NCBI RefSeq assembly: GCF_009674485.1
Contig: NZ_WKJJ01000018.1
Location: 124,001 to 188,000 of the forward strand
Length of the DNA stretch: 64,000 nucleotides
Source of the DNA: Pseudoduganella rivuli
GTDB lineage: Bacteria; Pseudomonadota; Gammaproteobacteria; Burkholderiales; Burkholderiaceae_D
Reading direction: 5' to 3'
Shown here: one piece after another, positions 54,541 through 64,000 of the stretch
Numbering within the stretch: position 1 is the first letter of the stretch
How the letters are laid out: every line of letters starts with the position of its first letter
The notes under the pieces: model-generated
Seen by the model: the letters and a program-made list of their open reading frames with translations, nothing else
The model's database searches: none
Told to the model about the DNA's origin: nothing
Position numbers and translations under genes: made by a program

Positions 54541-55680
54541 ATGGAAGTGCCGACCACGAACTTACTTGCCTGCCAGGCAGCCACAACCTGTCCACCGCTG
54601 GTGGTCCACATCACCGATGCCCTGGACACCGATGCGGAAGAAGGCCTGTTGAGTTTGCTTCATCAAATGCCGCCCGGCCGTTACCGCCACGTCGTCATTG
54701 GCTGGCGCCACGGCGCCATGTGGGAATTGCGCCATAGCGGCCATTTGGCCCAGGTGGTGCGCATGCCGCTGGCGGCAAGCCATGTCCCGTACGACTGCCG
54801 CCTGCCGGCCTTGCGGTTGTTCCGCCGGCTGAAGCAAATGCGTCCGGCGCTGATCCACACGCGCAGCGCGGCCCTGCAATGGCTGGCCGCGCTGGCCGGC
54901 GTTCCCGTGCGCTTGCACGACGCCAGCGCAGCCGGTTGCGCACCGCGCCGCCATGGGCTGCGCAGCTGGCTGGCGCGTCTGCTGACGCCGTCCGCCCAGC
55001 CCCGGCCCCATGCCGCCGTCGATTGCCTGCAATTCCATCCCCGGCTGGGCCCGCCGGCCGCATTGGGGCCGGCGGGCTATTTATGCGACGGCGCTTGCGT
55101 GATCGGCGCGGCCGGGCCCATGGATGGCGCACATGGCCACCTGCAACTGGTCGACGCTTTCCTGCATTTGCTGGCATTCCACGGTGCAACGGCGCCGCTG
55201 CGCCTGCTGATTATCGGCGACGGGCCGGAACGCATCGCCTGCAAAAAAAGGTTGGCCGACGCCGGCGCCGCGCACCTGGCCTGGCTGCCGGGGCAGCGGG
55301 ACGACGTGGCGCGCCTGATGCGCGTGATGGACATCTTCGCCGCACCGGAGTGCACACCGGAGTCCGCTACCCATGTGCTGCAGGCAATGGCCAGCGGCTT
55401 GCCGGTGGTCGCTTGCCAGGGCGGCGCGCACAGTCACCTGGTGCAAACCGGCTGGACCGGCGCCCAGGTTCCGCAAGGCGACGCCACGATGCTGGCCGAA
55501 ACGTTGTCCGATTATGTAAGGATTCCCGGCCTGGCGCGCCGCCACGGCTTGCGCGGCAGGCGCCAGGTATTGAGCCACCACAGCCTGGCAGCCGTGGCGG
55601 AGCACTACACGGCGCTGTATGACAGGCTGATTCCGCGCGAGGAAGGTCCCGGGACGGCGCCCGCCCCGGGAAATGCCTAA
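54541..55680 (+). CDS. Glycosyltransferase family 4-type (PEP-CTERM/exopolysaccharide associated)
   Basis: 379 aa with AAGGAG before the ATG. The C-terminal half has the GT-B donor-binding pattern: RLLIIGDGPERIACKKRL, HLAWLPGQRDDVARLM, and the EX7E-type motif ECTPESATHVLQAMASGLP, followed by ACQGGAHSHLV. The N-terminal half is divergent. It probably adds a sugar from a nucleotide sugar to a lipid-linked acceptor at the cytoplasmic membrane. It follows the kinase by 27 nt, so the three genes are probably one operon, and overlaps convergent prsR by 4 nt. Confidence 0.83.
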   Translation: MEVPTTNLLACQAATTCPPLVVHITDALDTDAEEGLLSLLHQMPPGRYRHVVIGWRHGAMWELRHSGHLAQVVRMPLAASHVPYDCRLPALRLFRRLKQMRPALIHTRSAALQWLAALAGVPVRLHDASAAGCAPRRHGLRSWLARLLTPSAQPRPHAAVDCLQFHPRLGPPAALGPAGYLCDGACVIGAAGPMDGAHGHLQLVDAFLHLLAFHGATAPLRLLIIGDGPERIACKKRLADAGAAHLAWLPGQRDDVARLMRVMDIFAAPECTPESATHVLQAMASGLPVVACQGGAHSHLVQTGWTGAQVPQGDATMLAETLSDYVRIPGLARRHGLRGRRQVLSHHSLAAVAEHYTALYDRLIPREEGPGTAPAPGNA

Positions 55681-57023
55681 CGGATGCCGTGATGGCTCAT
55701 CAAATCGTATAGCGTGGGCCGGCTGATACCCAGCAATTCCGCCGCGCGCAAGACGTTGCCGTCGACCCGGCCCAGCGCTTTCACCATCACCCGGTATTCC
55801 GCCGCATCGCGCGCCAGCCGCAAGTTGACGTTGTCGTCAACCGCGCTGGAGGCGGCCGGCAATCCCAGGTCTTCCACCATGATCAGCGGCCCCTCCGCCA
55901 TGATGACGGCGCGCCGCACGCAGTTTTCCAGTTCCCGCACATTGCCAGGCCACTGGTGCGCTTCGATGGCGGCCAGCGCTTGCGGGTGGAATTGCAGGTG
56001 GCGCCGCGCGCTGGCGCAGCAGCGGTTCTTGACGTGATGCGCCAGCAACAGCGCGTCGCCGCAACGTTCGCGCAGCGGCGGAATGGTCAGCACGATTTCG
56101 CTGAGGCGGTAATACAAATCTTCGCGGAACGCGCCCTGCTCGACCTGCGCCTTCAGGTTGCGGTGCGTGGCGCACAGCACGCGCACGTCGACAGGGATTT
56201 CCTGGCGCCCGCCCACCCGTTCGATGACCCGCTCCTGCAGAAAACGCAGCAATTTCCCCTGCAGCGCCATCGCCATGTCGCCGATCTCATCGAGGAAAAA
56301 CGTACCGCCGTGCGCCAGTTCGATCTTGCCCTGGATTTGCCGTCCGGCGCCCGTGAACGCGCCCTTTTCATGGCCAAACAATTCGCTTTCCAGCAACTGC
56401 TCCGGAATGGCCGCGCAATTGATGGCGATGAAACCTTTGCGCTTGCGGGGACTGAGCCGGTGCAAGCCCCGCGCCAGCACTTCCTTGCCGCAACCGGACT
56501 CACCCAGCAGCATGACGCTGGCCGACGACGGCGCGACTTTTTCCACGTCGCGGCACAGCTTCAGCATGCCAGCGTCGCGCGAAATAATGCCGGCCAGCGG
56601 CGAATCCTGTTCGATCTGCACCATGCGCTTGTGTTCCAGTTGTACCGCGTGCAGGAAAAAAGCGCGCTCCACCATCAGTTGCAGCAATTCCAGTTCCACC
56701 GGCTTTTGCTGGAAATCATAGGCGCCCATGGCGATGGCTTTTAATACATTGGCGCGGTCCTGGTTGCCGGACAGGATAATGATCTTGGTATCCGGCGCCG
56801 CCGCCAGCATGTCGGCCAGCAGCGCCAGCCCCACTTGCGCACTGTCCGGCTTGGGCGGCAATCCCAGGTCCATGGTGACGACGGCCGGCTGGTGCCGCCG
56901 CACATGCGCCATTGCCTGTTCCGGATTGCCCGCCACCAAAACTTCGTATTCATCCAGGCCCCAGCGCAGCTGGCGCTGCAAACCCGGATCATCTTCCACT
57001 AAAAGCAGTTTTTTCCTGGCCAT
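55677..57023 (-). CDS. prsR: PEP-CTERM response regulator PrsR (sigma-54 activator)
   Basis: 448 aa with GGGAGG before the ATG. Receiver domain (LLLVEDDPGLQRQL; phosphoacceptor Asp in VVTMDLGLPP), AAA+ domain with Walker A LLGESGCGKEV, the sigma-54 contact motif EKGAFTGAG, and a C-terminal Fis-type helix-turn-helix (NVLRAAELLGISRPTLYDLM). It belongs to the PrsR type that activates PEP-CTERM genes with sigma-54 after phosphorylation by the sensor PrsK. PrsK is not in this window. It is convergent with the glycosyltransferase gene. Confidence 0.9.
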   Translation of the reverse strand: MARKKLLLVEDDPGLQRQLRWGLDEYEVLVAGNPEQAMAHVRRHQPAVVTMDLGLPPKPDSAQVGLALLADMLAAAPDTKIIILSGNQDRANVLKAIAMGAYDFQQKPVELELLQLMVERAFFLHAVQLEHKRMVQIEQDSPLAGIISRDAGMLKLCRDVEKVAPSSASVMLLGESGCGKEVLARGLHRLSPRKRKGFIAINCAAIPEQLLESELFGHEKGAFTGAGRQIQGKIELAHGGTFFLDEIGDMAMALQGKLLRFLQERVIERVGGRQEIPVDVRVLCATHRNLKAQVEQGAFREDLYYRLSEIVLTIPPLRERCGDALLLAHHVKNRCCASARRHLQFHPQALAAIEAHQWPGNVRELENCVRRAVIMAEGPLIMVEDLGLPAASSAVDDNVNLRLARDAAEYRVMVKALGRVDGNVLRAAELLGISRPTLYDLMSHHGIR

Positions 57024-57159
57024 GACTTGCCTCCCGACGGTGGATGCACCACCTGCTGAAAGGTGGCTTAGCCATGATCGCGCCCGCTCCGTGGCGCAGT
57101 TTTGCGCCGCCGCAAACCCACCGGCGGCAAGCCGTGCACCAGCGCAAAATGACCGCTTC

Positions 57160-57189
57160 ATGACAGGGAAGCGGCAAATCGTCTATAGT
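57160..57189 (+). promoter_or_regulatory. Sigma-70 promoter of nadB
   Basis: ATGACA (57160-57165), an 18-nt spacer and TATAGT (57184-57189), 33 nt upstream of the nadB ATG. Confidence 0.5.
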
Positions 57190-57222
57190 CTTACTTCTCT
57201 CGAGCAAACTTGACGATTCATA

Positions 57223-58836
57223 ATGAAATTCGATGTCGCTATCGTTGGCAGCGGCCTGGCCGGCTTGTCGGTGGCCTTGCACCTGGCGGAAACCCGCAAA
57301 GTCGCAATCATTTCCAAACGTAAATTACTGGATGGCGCCAGCAATTGGGCGCAAGGCGGCATTGCCGCCGTGCTCGACTCCGGCGACAGCCACGACCAGC
57401 ACATCGCCGATACGCTGGTCGCCGGCGGCGGCCTGTGCGACGAAGCGGCCACCCGTTTTATCGTGGAAAACGGCCGCGCCGCCATCGAATGGCTGATCGA
57501 ACAGGGCGTCCCCTTCACCCGCGACGACAGTGCGGAGTTGGGTTTCCACCTGACCCGCGAAGGCGGCCACAGCCAGCGGCGCATCATCCATGCGGCGGAC
57601 GCCACCGGCCATGCCGTGCAAGTGACCCTGGAGCAGAAAGTACGGGCGCACCCGAACATCAGCCTGTTCGAACACCATTGCGCCATCGACCTGATCACAT
57701 CGGACAAGCTGGGACCGAAATCCGCGCCGCACAGTTCGCAACCGCACTGCCACGGTTTATACGTGCAGGACGTTAACTCCGGCACCGTGCACACGGTCGC
57801 GGCGGAACACACGGTAATGGCAACGGGCGGCGCGGGCAAGGTCTACCTGTACACCACCAACCCGGACACGGCCAGCGGCGACGGCATCGCCATGGCGTGG
57901 CGCGCCGGCTGCCGGGTGGCGAACATGGAATTCATCCAGTTCCACCCGACCTGCCTGTACCACCCGTACGCGAAATCGTTCCTCATCACGGAAGCCATCC
58001 GTGGCGAAGGCGGTTTGCTGAAATTGCCGCCGGAAGCGGGCGCCGCCGCCGGCAGCCGCTTCATGCTGGCGCACGACGAACGCGCCGAACTGGCGCCGCG
58101 CGACGTGGTGGCCCGCGCCATCGACTTCGAAATCAAGAAGCGCGGCCTCGATTACGTCCACCTCGACATCAGCCACAAGCCGGCCGACTGGCTGAAGGAA
58201 CACTTCCCCACGATCTATGCGCGCTGCCTGGAACTGGGCATCGACATCACGAAAGAACCGATCCCGATCGTGCCGGCCGCGCACTATACGTGCGGCGGCA
58301 TCGTCACCGACCTGTCGGGCCGCACCGACTTGCCGGGCCTGTATGCGGTCGGCGAAACCGCCTACACGGGATTGCACGGCGCCAACCGCCTGGCCTCGAA
58401 TTCGCTGCTCGAATGCGTGGTGATCGGCCGCGCCTGCGCGCACGATATCGAAGCCAAGGAGCGCAACGGCACGCCGTACCTGCCGGACTGGGATGAAAGC
58501 CGCGTCACGGATGCGGACGAGGAAGTGGTGATTTCCCATAACTGGGATGAATTGCGCCGCTCGATGTGGAATTACGTGGGCATCGTGCGTACCACGAAAC
58601 GCCTGGAACGGGCGCAGCACCGCATCGCGCTGCTGAAGGAAGAGATCGACGAGTATTACCGCAATTTCCGCATCACCAGTGACTTGCTGGAATTGCGCAA
58701 CCTGGTCGACGTCGCCAGCCTGATTGTCAACAGTGCGTTGCAGCGGCGGGAAAGCCGCGGGCTGCATTTCAGCCGCGATTATCCGGAAACCCTGCCGAAA
58801 GCGCTGCCCAGCGTACTGACGCCGGCGCGGCGCTGA
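57223..58836 (+). CDS. nadB: L-aspartate oxidase
   Basis: 537 aa. FAD motif [16 protein letters not shown], substrate loop [13 protein letters not shown], histidine block [18 protein letters not shown], and [20 protein letters not shown] and [17 protein letters not shown] are characteristic of NadB. It oxidises L-aspartate to iminoaspartate in the first step of NAD synthesis and is a soluble flavoprotein. nadA and nadC are not adjacent. A promoter is predicted just upstream. The ribosome site is weak. Confidence 0.93.
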   Translation: MKFDVAIVGSGLAGLSVALHLAETRKVAIISKRKLLDGASNWAQGGIAAVLDSGDSHDQHIADTLVAGGGLCDEAATRFIVENGRAAIEWLIEQGVPFTRDDSAELGFHLTREGGHSQRRIIHAADATGHAVQVTLEQKVRAHPNISLFEHHCAIDLITSDKLGPKSAPHSSQPHCHGLYVQDVNSGTVHTVAAEHTVMATGGAGKVYLYTTNPDTASGDGIAMAWRAGCRVANMEFIQFHPTCLYHPYAKSFLITEAIRGEGGLLKLPPEAGAAAGSRFMLAHDERAELAPRDVVARAIDFEIKKRGLDYVHLDISHKPADWLKEHFPTIYARCLELGIDITKEPIPIVPAAHYTCGGIVTDLSGRTDLPGLYAVGETAYTGLHGANRLASNSLLECVVIGRACAHDIEAKERNGTPYLPDWDESRVTDADEEVVISHNWDELRRSMWNYVGIVRTTKRLERAQHRIALLKEEIDEYYRNFRITSDLLELRNLVDVASLIVNSALQRRESRGLHFSRDYPETLPKALPSVLTPARR

Positions 58837-58849
58837 TCCCGGGTGGCGA

Positions 58850-59611
58850 CTACGGCACGATGACTTCGTGCCGCTGTCCCAGCTTTTTCAATTCCCCGCT
58901 GTCCACCATGCGCTGGAACGCCGCATCGAAATCCCGCCGCAAGGTGTCGAACGACGTATCGCGCGGGAAGGCGAAATAGCCTTCCTGCACATCGATCACC
59001 TTGGGCAGCATGACGATCTGGCCAACCAGCCCGAGCCGGCCCAGCACGGGCTCCGTATTGCGGCGGTTGCTGGCAAATAAATTCACGTGCTGGTGCACCA
59101 GCATTTTCAGGCCGCTGTCGACGCTGTTGGCGACACTGAGCCGCAACTGCGGGCGGGCCTGGTCGAACGCCGCGCCATACGCCCAACCATTGAGCACGAC
59201 GATGCGCTGGTCGCCCAGGGCGCCGAAATCGCCATTCCAGCTGGCGTTGGCATCGTTACGCGCATAAAACACCATCTGGTCCTGATAAAAGGCCAGTTTG
59301 GAAAATGCCATGGTTTGTTGCCGTTCGGCGGTTTTATACGGACCGACCAGGATGTCGGCCTTGCCCTGCGCAATCAGGGCCTGGGCGCGGGCCCACGGAT
59401 ACAGTTCGAAGCGCACCGTATGGCCCATGCGCTGGGCCAGGATACGCACGATTTCAGGACCCAGTCCGATGATTTCGCCTTCCTGCCCCCGTTCGAACAC
59501 CCGCTCGAAATGCGCGCCGATGGCCACTAATTCACGGGCCGAGGCCGGCTGCATGGCGCCGGTGGCGCCGATCAACATGGTCGCTGCAAAGATTGCGGCA
59601 CGCTTGCCCAT
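58850..59611 (-). CDS. Periplasmic substrate-binding protein (SBP family 3-like)
   Basis: 253 aa with GGAGG before the ATG and a signal peptide (about 1-26, ending QPASA). Visible blocks are GLGPEIVRILAQRMGHTVRF, WARAQALIAQGKADILVG and VDSGLKMLVHQHVNLFASN, typical of amino-acid-type binding proteins (SBP_bac_3), here acting without adjacent permease genes. It may be part of a transporter elsewhere or a chemosensory binding protein. The ligand is not known. Confidence 0.82.
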   Translation of the reverse strand: MGKRAAIFAATMLIGATGAMQPASARELVAIGAHFERVFERGQEGEIIGLGPEIVRILAQRMGHTVRFELYPWARAQALIAQGKADILVGPYKTAERQQTMAFSKLAFYQDQMVFYARNDANASWNGDFGALGDQRIVVLNGWAYGAAFDQARPQLRLSVANSVDSGLKMLVHQHVNLFASNRRNTEPVLGRLGLVGQIVMLPKVIDVQEGYFAFPRDTSFDTLRRDFDAAFQRMVDSGELKKLGQRHEVIVP

Positions 59612-59743
59612 AGTAGCCTCCCTGTTGCCCCATCATAACACCGGGGCACGGCAAGGCAACCACGGCGTGGTATGGCCGCCGCAGGCGGACACGCGTACGC
59701 ACCCGCCTGCCGGCGCCAGGATGGCGCCGAAGCAACAGCTGTA

Positions 59744-61831
59744 TCAGCCGTTAAAACCTTTGCCCTCGGCCGCCAGTTTCACCAGCAAGGGCGCCGGTTT
59801 CCACGCGTCGCCATGGCGTCCACGCGCCATGCGCTCCATCGCGCCCAGCACGTTCGGCAAGCCCACCGTGTCGGCGTAGAACATCGGACCGCCCCGGTGC
59901 AGCGGGAAGCCATAGCCGGTCAGGTACACCATGTCGATGTCGGATGCGCGCAGCGCAATGCCTTCTTCCAGGATATGCGCACCTTCGTTGACCAGCGCAT
60001 ACACCAGGCGCTCGACGATTTCCTGGTCGCTGATCTTGCGGCGTTCGATGCCAAGGTCGGCCGAATGCTGGACGATCATGGCGTTGACGGCCTCGTTCGG
60101 GTACGCCTTGCGGTCGCCTGCCTTGTAGTCGTACCAGCCGCCGCCGGTTTTCTGGCCGAAGCGGCCCATTTCGCACAGCAGGTCGGCGGTTTTCGAATAC
60201 GTGATTTCCGGCGATTCCACGTAGCGGCGCTTGCGGATGTACCAGCCGATATCGTTGCCCGCCAAATCGCCCATGCGGAACGGCCCCATGGCAAAGCCGA
60301 ATTTCTCGACAGCCTTGTCGACCTGTTCCGGCAAGCAACCTTCTTCCAGCAGGAAGCCGGCCTGGCGGCTGTATTGCTCGATCATGCGGTTGCCGATGAA
60401 GCCGTCGCACACGCCGGACACGACACCGGTCTTTTTCAGTTTTTTCGACAGCGCCAGCGCCGTCGCCAGCACATCCTTGCCGGTTTTCGCGCCGCGCACG
60501 ATTTCCAGCAATTTCATGACGTTGGCCGGGCTGAAGAAGTGCGTGCCGATCACGTCCTGCGGGCGGCTGGTGAACGCGGCGATCTTGTCCACGTCCAGGG
60601 TCGACGTGTTCGACGCCAGGATCGCGCCCTGCTTCATGACTTCATCGAGCTTCTTGAACACGGTTTCCTTGACGCCCATGTCTTCGAACACGGCTTCGAC
60701 CACGATATCCGCGTCGGCAATCGCGGCATAGTCCAGTGCGCCGGTGATCAGCGCCACGCGCTGCTCGAATTTCTGCTGCGTCAGTTTGCCCTTCTTCAGC
60801 GTGTTTTCATAATTCTTGCGGATCGTGGCCAGGCCCTTGTCCAGCGCTTCCTGCTTCATTTCCACGATGGTTACGGGAATGCCGGCATTGGCGAAGTTCA
60901 TGGCAATGCCGCCGCCCATGGTGCCGGCGCCGATCACGGCCGCCTTGTTGATCGTGCGCACCGGCGTATCGGCCGCCAGGTCCGGCACCTTGCTGGTCAT
61001 GCGCTCGCTGAAGAACGCATGGCGCAGCGCTTTCGATTCCGTGGTCTGCATCAGCGCAATGAAACGGTCCCGTTCAAAGGCCAGGCCGTCCTCGAATTTC
61101 TTCGTGATCGACGCCGCCACGGTTTCCACGCACTCCAGTGGCGCCGGGAACGGGCCGGACATGGCTTTCACGGTATTGCGCGAGAATTGCAGGAACGCTT
61201 CATGGTTCGGGTAATCGACTTTGCGGTCGCGCACTTTCGGCAGCGGGCGCACGTCGGCCACGCTGTTGGCAAACGCAATGGCTTTCTCCAGCACGTTGTC
61301 GTCCGCGCCAAACACGGCGTCGAACAGCCCGGTGCCGGCGAGTTTTTCCGACATCACGGGCGCGCCCGACACGATCATGTTCAGCGCCGGTTCCAGTCCC
61401 AGCACGCGCGGCAGGCGCTGCGTACCGCCGGCGCCCGGCAACAGGCCCAGTTTGACTTCCGGCAGCGCGATTTGCGCGCCTGGCGTGGCCACGCGGTAAT
61501 TGCAGCCCAGCGCCAGCTCCAGGCCGCCGCCCATGGCCACGCTGTGGATCGCCGCCACTACGGGCTTGGTCGAGTCTTCGACCGTGCGGATCAGCGAGTG
61601 CAGCGATGGCTCGGCCAGCGCCTTTGGCGAATTGAATTCGCGGATATCGGCGCCGCCGGAAAATGCCTTGCCGGCGCCCGTGATGACGATGGCCTTGACG
61701 GCGTCATCGGCCAGCGCGCGGCGCATGCCTTGCACGGCGGCCGTGCGGGTTTCCAGTCCCAGCCCATTGACCGGAGGGTTGTTCAGCGTAATGACGGCTA
61801 CGGTGCCGTGCACGTGGTAATCGGCGCTCAT
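59744..61831 (-). CDS. Bifunctional enoyl-CoA hydratase/3-hydroxyacyl-CoA dehydrogenase (FadJ-like)
   Basis: 695 aa. The N-terminal ~190 residues are a crotonase fold ([37 protein letters not shown]), followed by the NAD-binding site [20 protein letters not shown] at about 298 and the 3-hydroxyacyl-CoA dehydrogenase domain ([26 protein letters not shown]). It carries out the hydration and dehydrogenation steps of fatty-acid beta-oxidation. The order resembles FadJ/FadB; without a linked thiolase (fadA/fadI), FadJ-like or a short-chain branch is preferred. GGAAG precedes the ATG. Confidence 0.88.
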   Translation of the reverse strand: MSADYHVHGTVAVITLNNPPVNGLGLETRTAAVQGMRRALADDAVKAIVITGAGKAFSGGADIREFNSPKALAEPSLHSLIRTVEDSTKPVVAAIHSVAMGGGLELALGCNYRVATPGAQIALPEVKLGLLPGAGGTQRLPRVLGLEPALNMIVSGAPVMSEKLAGTGLFDAVFGADDNVLEKAIAFANSVADVRPLPKVRDRKVDYPNHEAFLQFSRNTVKAMSGPFPAPLECVETVAASITKKFEDGLAFERDRFIALMQTTESKALRHAFFSERMTSKVPDLAADTPVRTINKAAVIGAGTMGGGIAMNFANAGIPVTIVEMKQEALDKGLATIRKNYENTLKKGKLTQQKFEQRVALITGALDYAAIADADIVVEAVFEDMGVKETVFKKLDEVMKQGAILASNTSTLDVDKIAAFTSRPQDVIGTHFFSPANVMKLLEIVRGAKTGKDVLATALALSKKLKKTGVVSGVCDGFIGNRMIEQYSRQAGFLLEEGCLPEQVDKAVEKFGFAMGPFRMGDLAGNDIGWYIRKRRYVESPEITYSKTADLLCEMGRFGQKTGGGWYDYKAGDRKAYPNEAVNAMIVQHSADLGIERRKISDQEIVERLVYALVNEGAHILEEGIALRASDIDMVYLTGYGFPLHRGGPMFYADTVGLPNVLGAMERMARGRHGDAWKPAPLLVKLAAEGKGFNG

Positions 61832-61959
61832 GTCTCTTCCTTATTGTGTGAACAAGTCGGTAAAACCTCACTATAACGCAAAAACGAACGGTCGTATTAT
61901 TTTTTTCCAAGCCGTGCTGTGGTACTGTGGAACAGGGCTACATGAAGGGAGCACAACGC

Positions 61960-62469
61960 ATGGCGGAAAACACGATCATACGGCACGTCAACATGGGGAA
62001 ACTGCTGACCGGCAGGGGTAATCAGCGCCTGGTTGCCGTACTGGGATCGTGCGTAGGCCTGGCTTTCCTGTGGCCCAATGGCCAGCGTTGCGCGCTGGCC
62101 CATTGCGTGCTGCCGCATGCCCCGCCGGAAGAAGGCGGCATGGGCGCACGCTATGTCACGCAAGCCGTGCCATCGATGCTGACCGCCATGGGCGTGACGG
62201 CGGCCGAGCGGACGGAAATCGACGTGGTGCTGGCCGGCGGCGCCAGCATGTTCGGCCCCGGCAGCGCCCTGCTGCAGGTCGGCCGGCAAAACATCGTGGC
62301 CGCCCTGTCGACGTTGCAGCAATTCGGCCTGCGCGTGGCGTGCAGCGACCTGGGCGGCTATGGCGGGCGCCAGTTGATCGTCGATTGCAGTTCGTACACC
62401 TGCTTCGTGCGCCCCATCATCGCTCCCGCGTCGGAAGCGCCCGTGCCGCCCCAGTTGCTGCGGCGCTGA
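61960..62469 (+). CDS. cheD: Chemoreceptor glutamine deamidase CheD
   Basis: 169 aa from the ATG with AGGGAG 9 nt upstream; an earlier in-frame start is less likely. The catalytic pair is C31 (LGSCVGLAF) and H48 (CALAHCVLP), with the same 17-residue spacing as in Thermotoga CheD. The family deamidates glutamine side chains in chemoreceptors and interacts with CheC/CheY in some species. No other chemotaxis gene is in the window. Confidence 0.88.
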   Translation: MAENTIIRHVNMGKLLTGRGNQRLVAVLGSCVGLAFLWPNGQRCALAHCVLPHAPPEEGGMGARYVTQAVPSMLTAMGVTAAERTEIDVVLAGGASMFGPGSALLQVGRQNIVAALSTLQQFGLRVACSDLGGYGGRQLIVDCSSYTCFVRPIIAPASEAPVPPQLLRR

Positions 62470-62477
62470 ACCGCTCA

Positions 62478-63173
62478 TCACACTTCCAGCCATTCCTTGC
62501 GCACGGACGCATCGCTGCGCAACTGGTTCGGCGTACCCTCGAACACGATGGCGCCGTGCCCCATCACGTAAACGCGCTGGGCGATATCGAGCGCAATCGC
62601 CAGTTTTTGTTCCACCAGCAGCACGGAAATACCTTTATTGCGCAGCGCTTGCAGGTAATCGGCCACCAGCGCCACGATTTTCGGCGCCAGCCCTTCCGTC
62701 GGCTCATCGATCATGATCAGGTCGGGGTCCCCCATCAGCGTGCGGCACAAGGTCAGCATCTGCTGTTCGCCGCCGGACAGCACGCCGGCCGGCACGTTGC
62801 GCCGCTCCTGCAAGCGGGGGAACATGCGGTACATGTCCGCCAGGGCCCAGCGCGGCGAGCGCTGGCCGCTTTTCTCGCCCAGCAGCAGATTCTGCTCGAC
62901 CGTCAGCGTGGGAAACACGTCGCGGCTCTCCGGCACGTAACCGAGCCCCTTGCGCGCCACCTGGTACGCTTTCAGTCCCAGCACTTCATCGCCCTGGAAA
63001 CGGATGCTGCCGGCCGCCTGCACCTGCCCCATGGCCGCCTTCACCAATGTCGAACGCCCCGCGCCGTTGCGCCCCAATAAGCTGACGATCTCGCCCGGCT
63101 GGACATGCAGGTCGACACCGTGCAGCACGTGGCTCTTGCCGTAATAGGCATGCAATCCCCGGATCTCCAGCAT
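62478..63173 (-). CDS. livF: Branched-chain amino-acid-type ABC ATPase (LivF-like)
   Basis: 231 aa from ATG (a GTG three bases upstream is possible). Typical LivF blocks: VSLLGRNGAGRSTLVKAA, LSGGEQQMLTLCRTLM and LIMIDEPTEGLAPKIV. The Walker A reads GRNGAGRST, so the usual Lys is Arg; this may be a lineage variant with changed nucleotide affinity. It supplies ATP hydrolysis for uptake of branched-chain amino acids or related compounds. Its start overlaps the stop of livG, and a GGAGG site lies just before. Confidence 0.88.
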   Translation of the reverse strand: MLEIRGLHAYYGKSHVLHGVDLHVQPGEIVSLLGRNGAGRSTLVKAAMGQVQAAGSIRFQGDEVLGLKAYQVARKGLGYVPESRDVFPTLTVEQNLLLGEKSGQRSPRWALADMYRMFPRLQERRNVPAGVLSGGEQQMLTLCRTLMGDPDLIMIDEPTEGLAPKIVALVADYLQALRNKGISVLLVEQKLAIALDIAQRVYVMGHGAIVFEGTPNQLRSDASVRKEWLEV

Positions 63174-63940
63174 CACGCGGCCTCCTCGTGGACGCCGCCC
63201 AGGTACGCGGCCTGCACGTCCGCGTTGCCGCGGATACGCTGCGGCGTATCGCAGGCAATGACTTCCCCGTACACGAGGACCGCGATGCGGTCCGCCAGTC
63301 CGAACACCACGCTCATATCGTGCTCCACCATTAACAGGGTCTTGCCGACCGTGACTTTGCGGATCAGCGCCACCGCCGCATCCGATTCCGATCGGCTCAT
63401 GCCGGCCGTCGGCTCGTCCAATAAAATCACGTCCGCGCCGCCGGCAATCGTGATGCCGATTTCCAGCGCCCGCTGTTCCGCATACGTCAGTACCCCGGCC
63501 AGGGTATGGCGCTGGCGCTGCAAGCCGATCAGTTCCAGCACTTCCTCGGCCCGCTCATGGGCGTCGCGCAGGCCGGACAGCAGGCGCCAGAACGCATATT
63601 TATACCCCAGGTGCCACAGCACGGCGCAGCGCAGGTTTTCATAGACGGACAGGTTGGTGAACAGGTTGCTGATCTGGAAGCTGCGCGACAAACCGAGCCG
63701 GTTGACCTGGTAAGGTGTGCAACCGGCGATATCGCGCCCGTTCAGCAGGATGCCGCCCGACGTCGGTGCAAAACGGCCGGAAATCAGGTTGAACAGCGTG
63801 GACTTGCCCGCCCCGTTCGGCCCGATCACGGCCAGCCGCTCGCCCGGCGCCACCTGCAATTGCGCGCCGCGGATGATTTCCGTATTGCCAAAGCGCTTGC
63901 GCACGTCGCGCAATTCCAGCGCATAGTGTCGGTCTTTCAT
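63173..63940 (-). CDS. livG: Branched-chain amino-acid-type ABC ATPase (LivG-like)
   Basis: 255 aa. Walker A is canonical (IGPNGAGKSTLFNLISG), with the LivG features GLSRSFQISNLFTNLSVYEN, LTYAEQRALEIGITIAGG and VILLDEPTAGMSRSESD. The signature motif reads LTYAEQRALE rather than LSYGEQR, which is normal for this family. It pairs with livF downstream and a permease gene upstream. Substrate unknown; the neighbourhood does not include the binding protein within the window. Confidence 0.9.
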   Translation of the reverse strand: MKDRHYALELRDVRKRFGNTEIIRGAQLQVAPGERLAVIGPNGAGKSTLFNLISGRFAPTSGGILLNGRDIAGCTPYQVNRLGLSRSFQISNLFTNLSVYENLRCAVLWHLGYKYAFWRLLSGLRDAHERAEEVLELIGLQRQRHTLAGVLTYAEQRALEIGITIAGGADVILLDEPTAGMSRSESDAAVALIRKVTVGKTLLMVEHDMSVVFGLADRIAVLVYGEVIACDTPQRIRGNADVQAAYLGGVHEEAA

Positions 63941-64000
63941 ACACCCCTCCGTATCCGGTCAGCAATTTGCGCGCCCGCCGCGTCCCACGCCCGCGTGAAC
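63937..64000 (-). CDS. 3' end of an upstream permease gene, probably livM
   Basis: The last codons before the window edge read FTRAWDAAGAQIADRIRRGV and then TGA, overlapping the livG start by 3 nt. Position and coupling fit livM, but too little is visible to prove it; another frame ends slightly earlier. Confidence 0.45.
   Translation of the reverse strand, partial: FTRAWDAAGAQIADRIRRGV

Noticed and set aside
59672-61876. 734-codon frame opposite the FadJ-like gene
   Set aside because: Composition (His, Arg, Gln) is typical of an antisense shadow, and it extends into flanking non-coding DNA.

Overview
The window is high-GC, densely coded DNA from a betaproteobacterium, most probably an Oxalobacteraceae member of the Massilia/Duganella/Janthinobacterium group. 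The evidence is the protein families present (PEP-CTERM/PrsT/PrsR genes, a betaproteobacterial-type Anbu operon, czcICBA, HscC with a divergent J-protein) and the codon bias; no rRNA or tRNA was seen, so genus is inference. Both edges cut genes: a MocR-type regulator on the left and, probably, livM on the right.

Layout. 1-2.7 kb: MocR regulator (partial), a divergent pyridoxamine-phosphate-oxidase-like flavoprotein and a secreted GH39 glycosidase. 2.7-9.3 kb: a minus-strand redox cluster of an AurF-type diiron oxygenase, its ferredoxin reductase, a class I glutamine amidotransferase, a secreted beta-propeller, a TlpA-like protein, a glutaredoxin-like protein, an unknown secreted protein and a MarR regulator with a four-cysteine tail. 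Three related palindromes in this stretch look like operators of that MarR protein. 9.4-16.5 kb: an IS1595-type transposase gene beside a czcICBA heavy-metal efflux operon. 16.5-21.7 kb: truC, an MgtC-like protein, a tiny ORF, an M35 protease with a stand-alone homologue of its N-terminal domain, a tyrosine recombinase and a small basic coiled-coil protein surrounded by copies of GTGACGCGTCAC. 21.8-28.4 kb: hscC plus a J-domain/TonB-C fusion, a KTSC protein, a TRAP permease pair without binding protein, and a YodC-like protein.

28.4-36.6 kb: redox and nitrosative-stress genes (FdhF/YdeP oxidoreductase, NDH-2-like enzyme, Rrf2 regulator with a strong palindromic operator, flavohaemoglobin with an NsrR-like site), an aquaporin-like channel and an AraC regulator. 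36.6-44 kb: a YdcF protein, a three-PAS hybrid histidine kinase, and the four-gene Anbu operon (ATP-grasp, alpha-E, transglutaminase, Anbu peptidase). 44.3-57 kb: a LysR regulator, then a PEP-CTERM/exopolysaccharide satellite locus: prsT, a translationally coupled flavoprotein/N-acyl amino acid synthase pair, a PEP-CTERM protein, chain-length determinant, tyrosine kinase, glycosyltransferase and the sigma-54 activator PrsR; no exosortase or PrsK lies in the window. 57-64 kb: nadB, an amino-acid-type binding protein, a FadJ-like fusion, cheD and livF/livG.

The least explained pieces are the AurF redox cluster and its inferred MarR operators, the acyl-amino-acid synthase/flavoprotein pair beside the PEP-CTERM gene, the protease/stand-alone-domain pair, and the GTGACGCGTCAC sites around the recombinase and small basic protein. 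Functions come from recognisable motifs and family knowledge; no database search was run.
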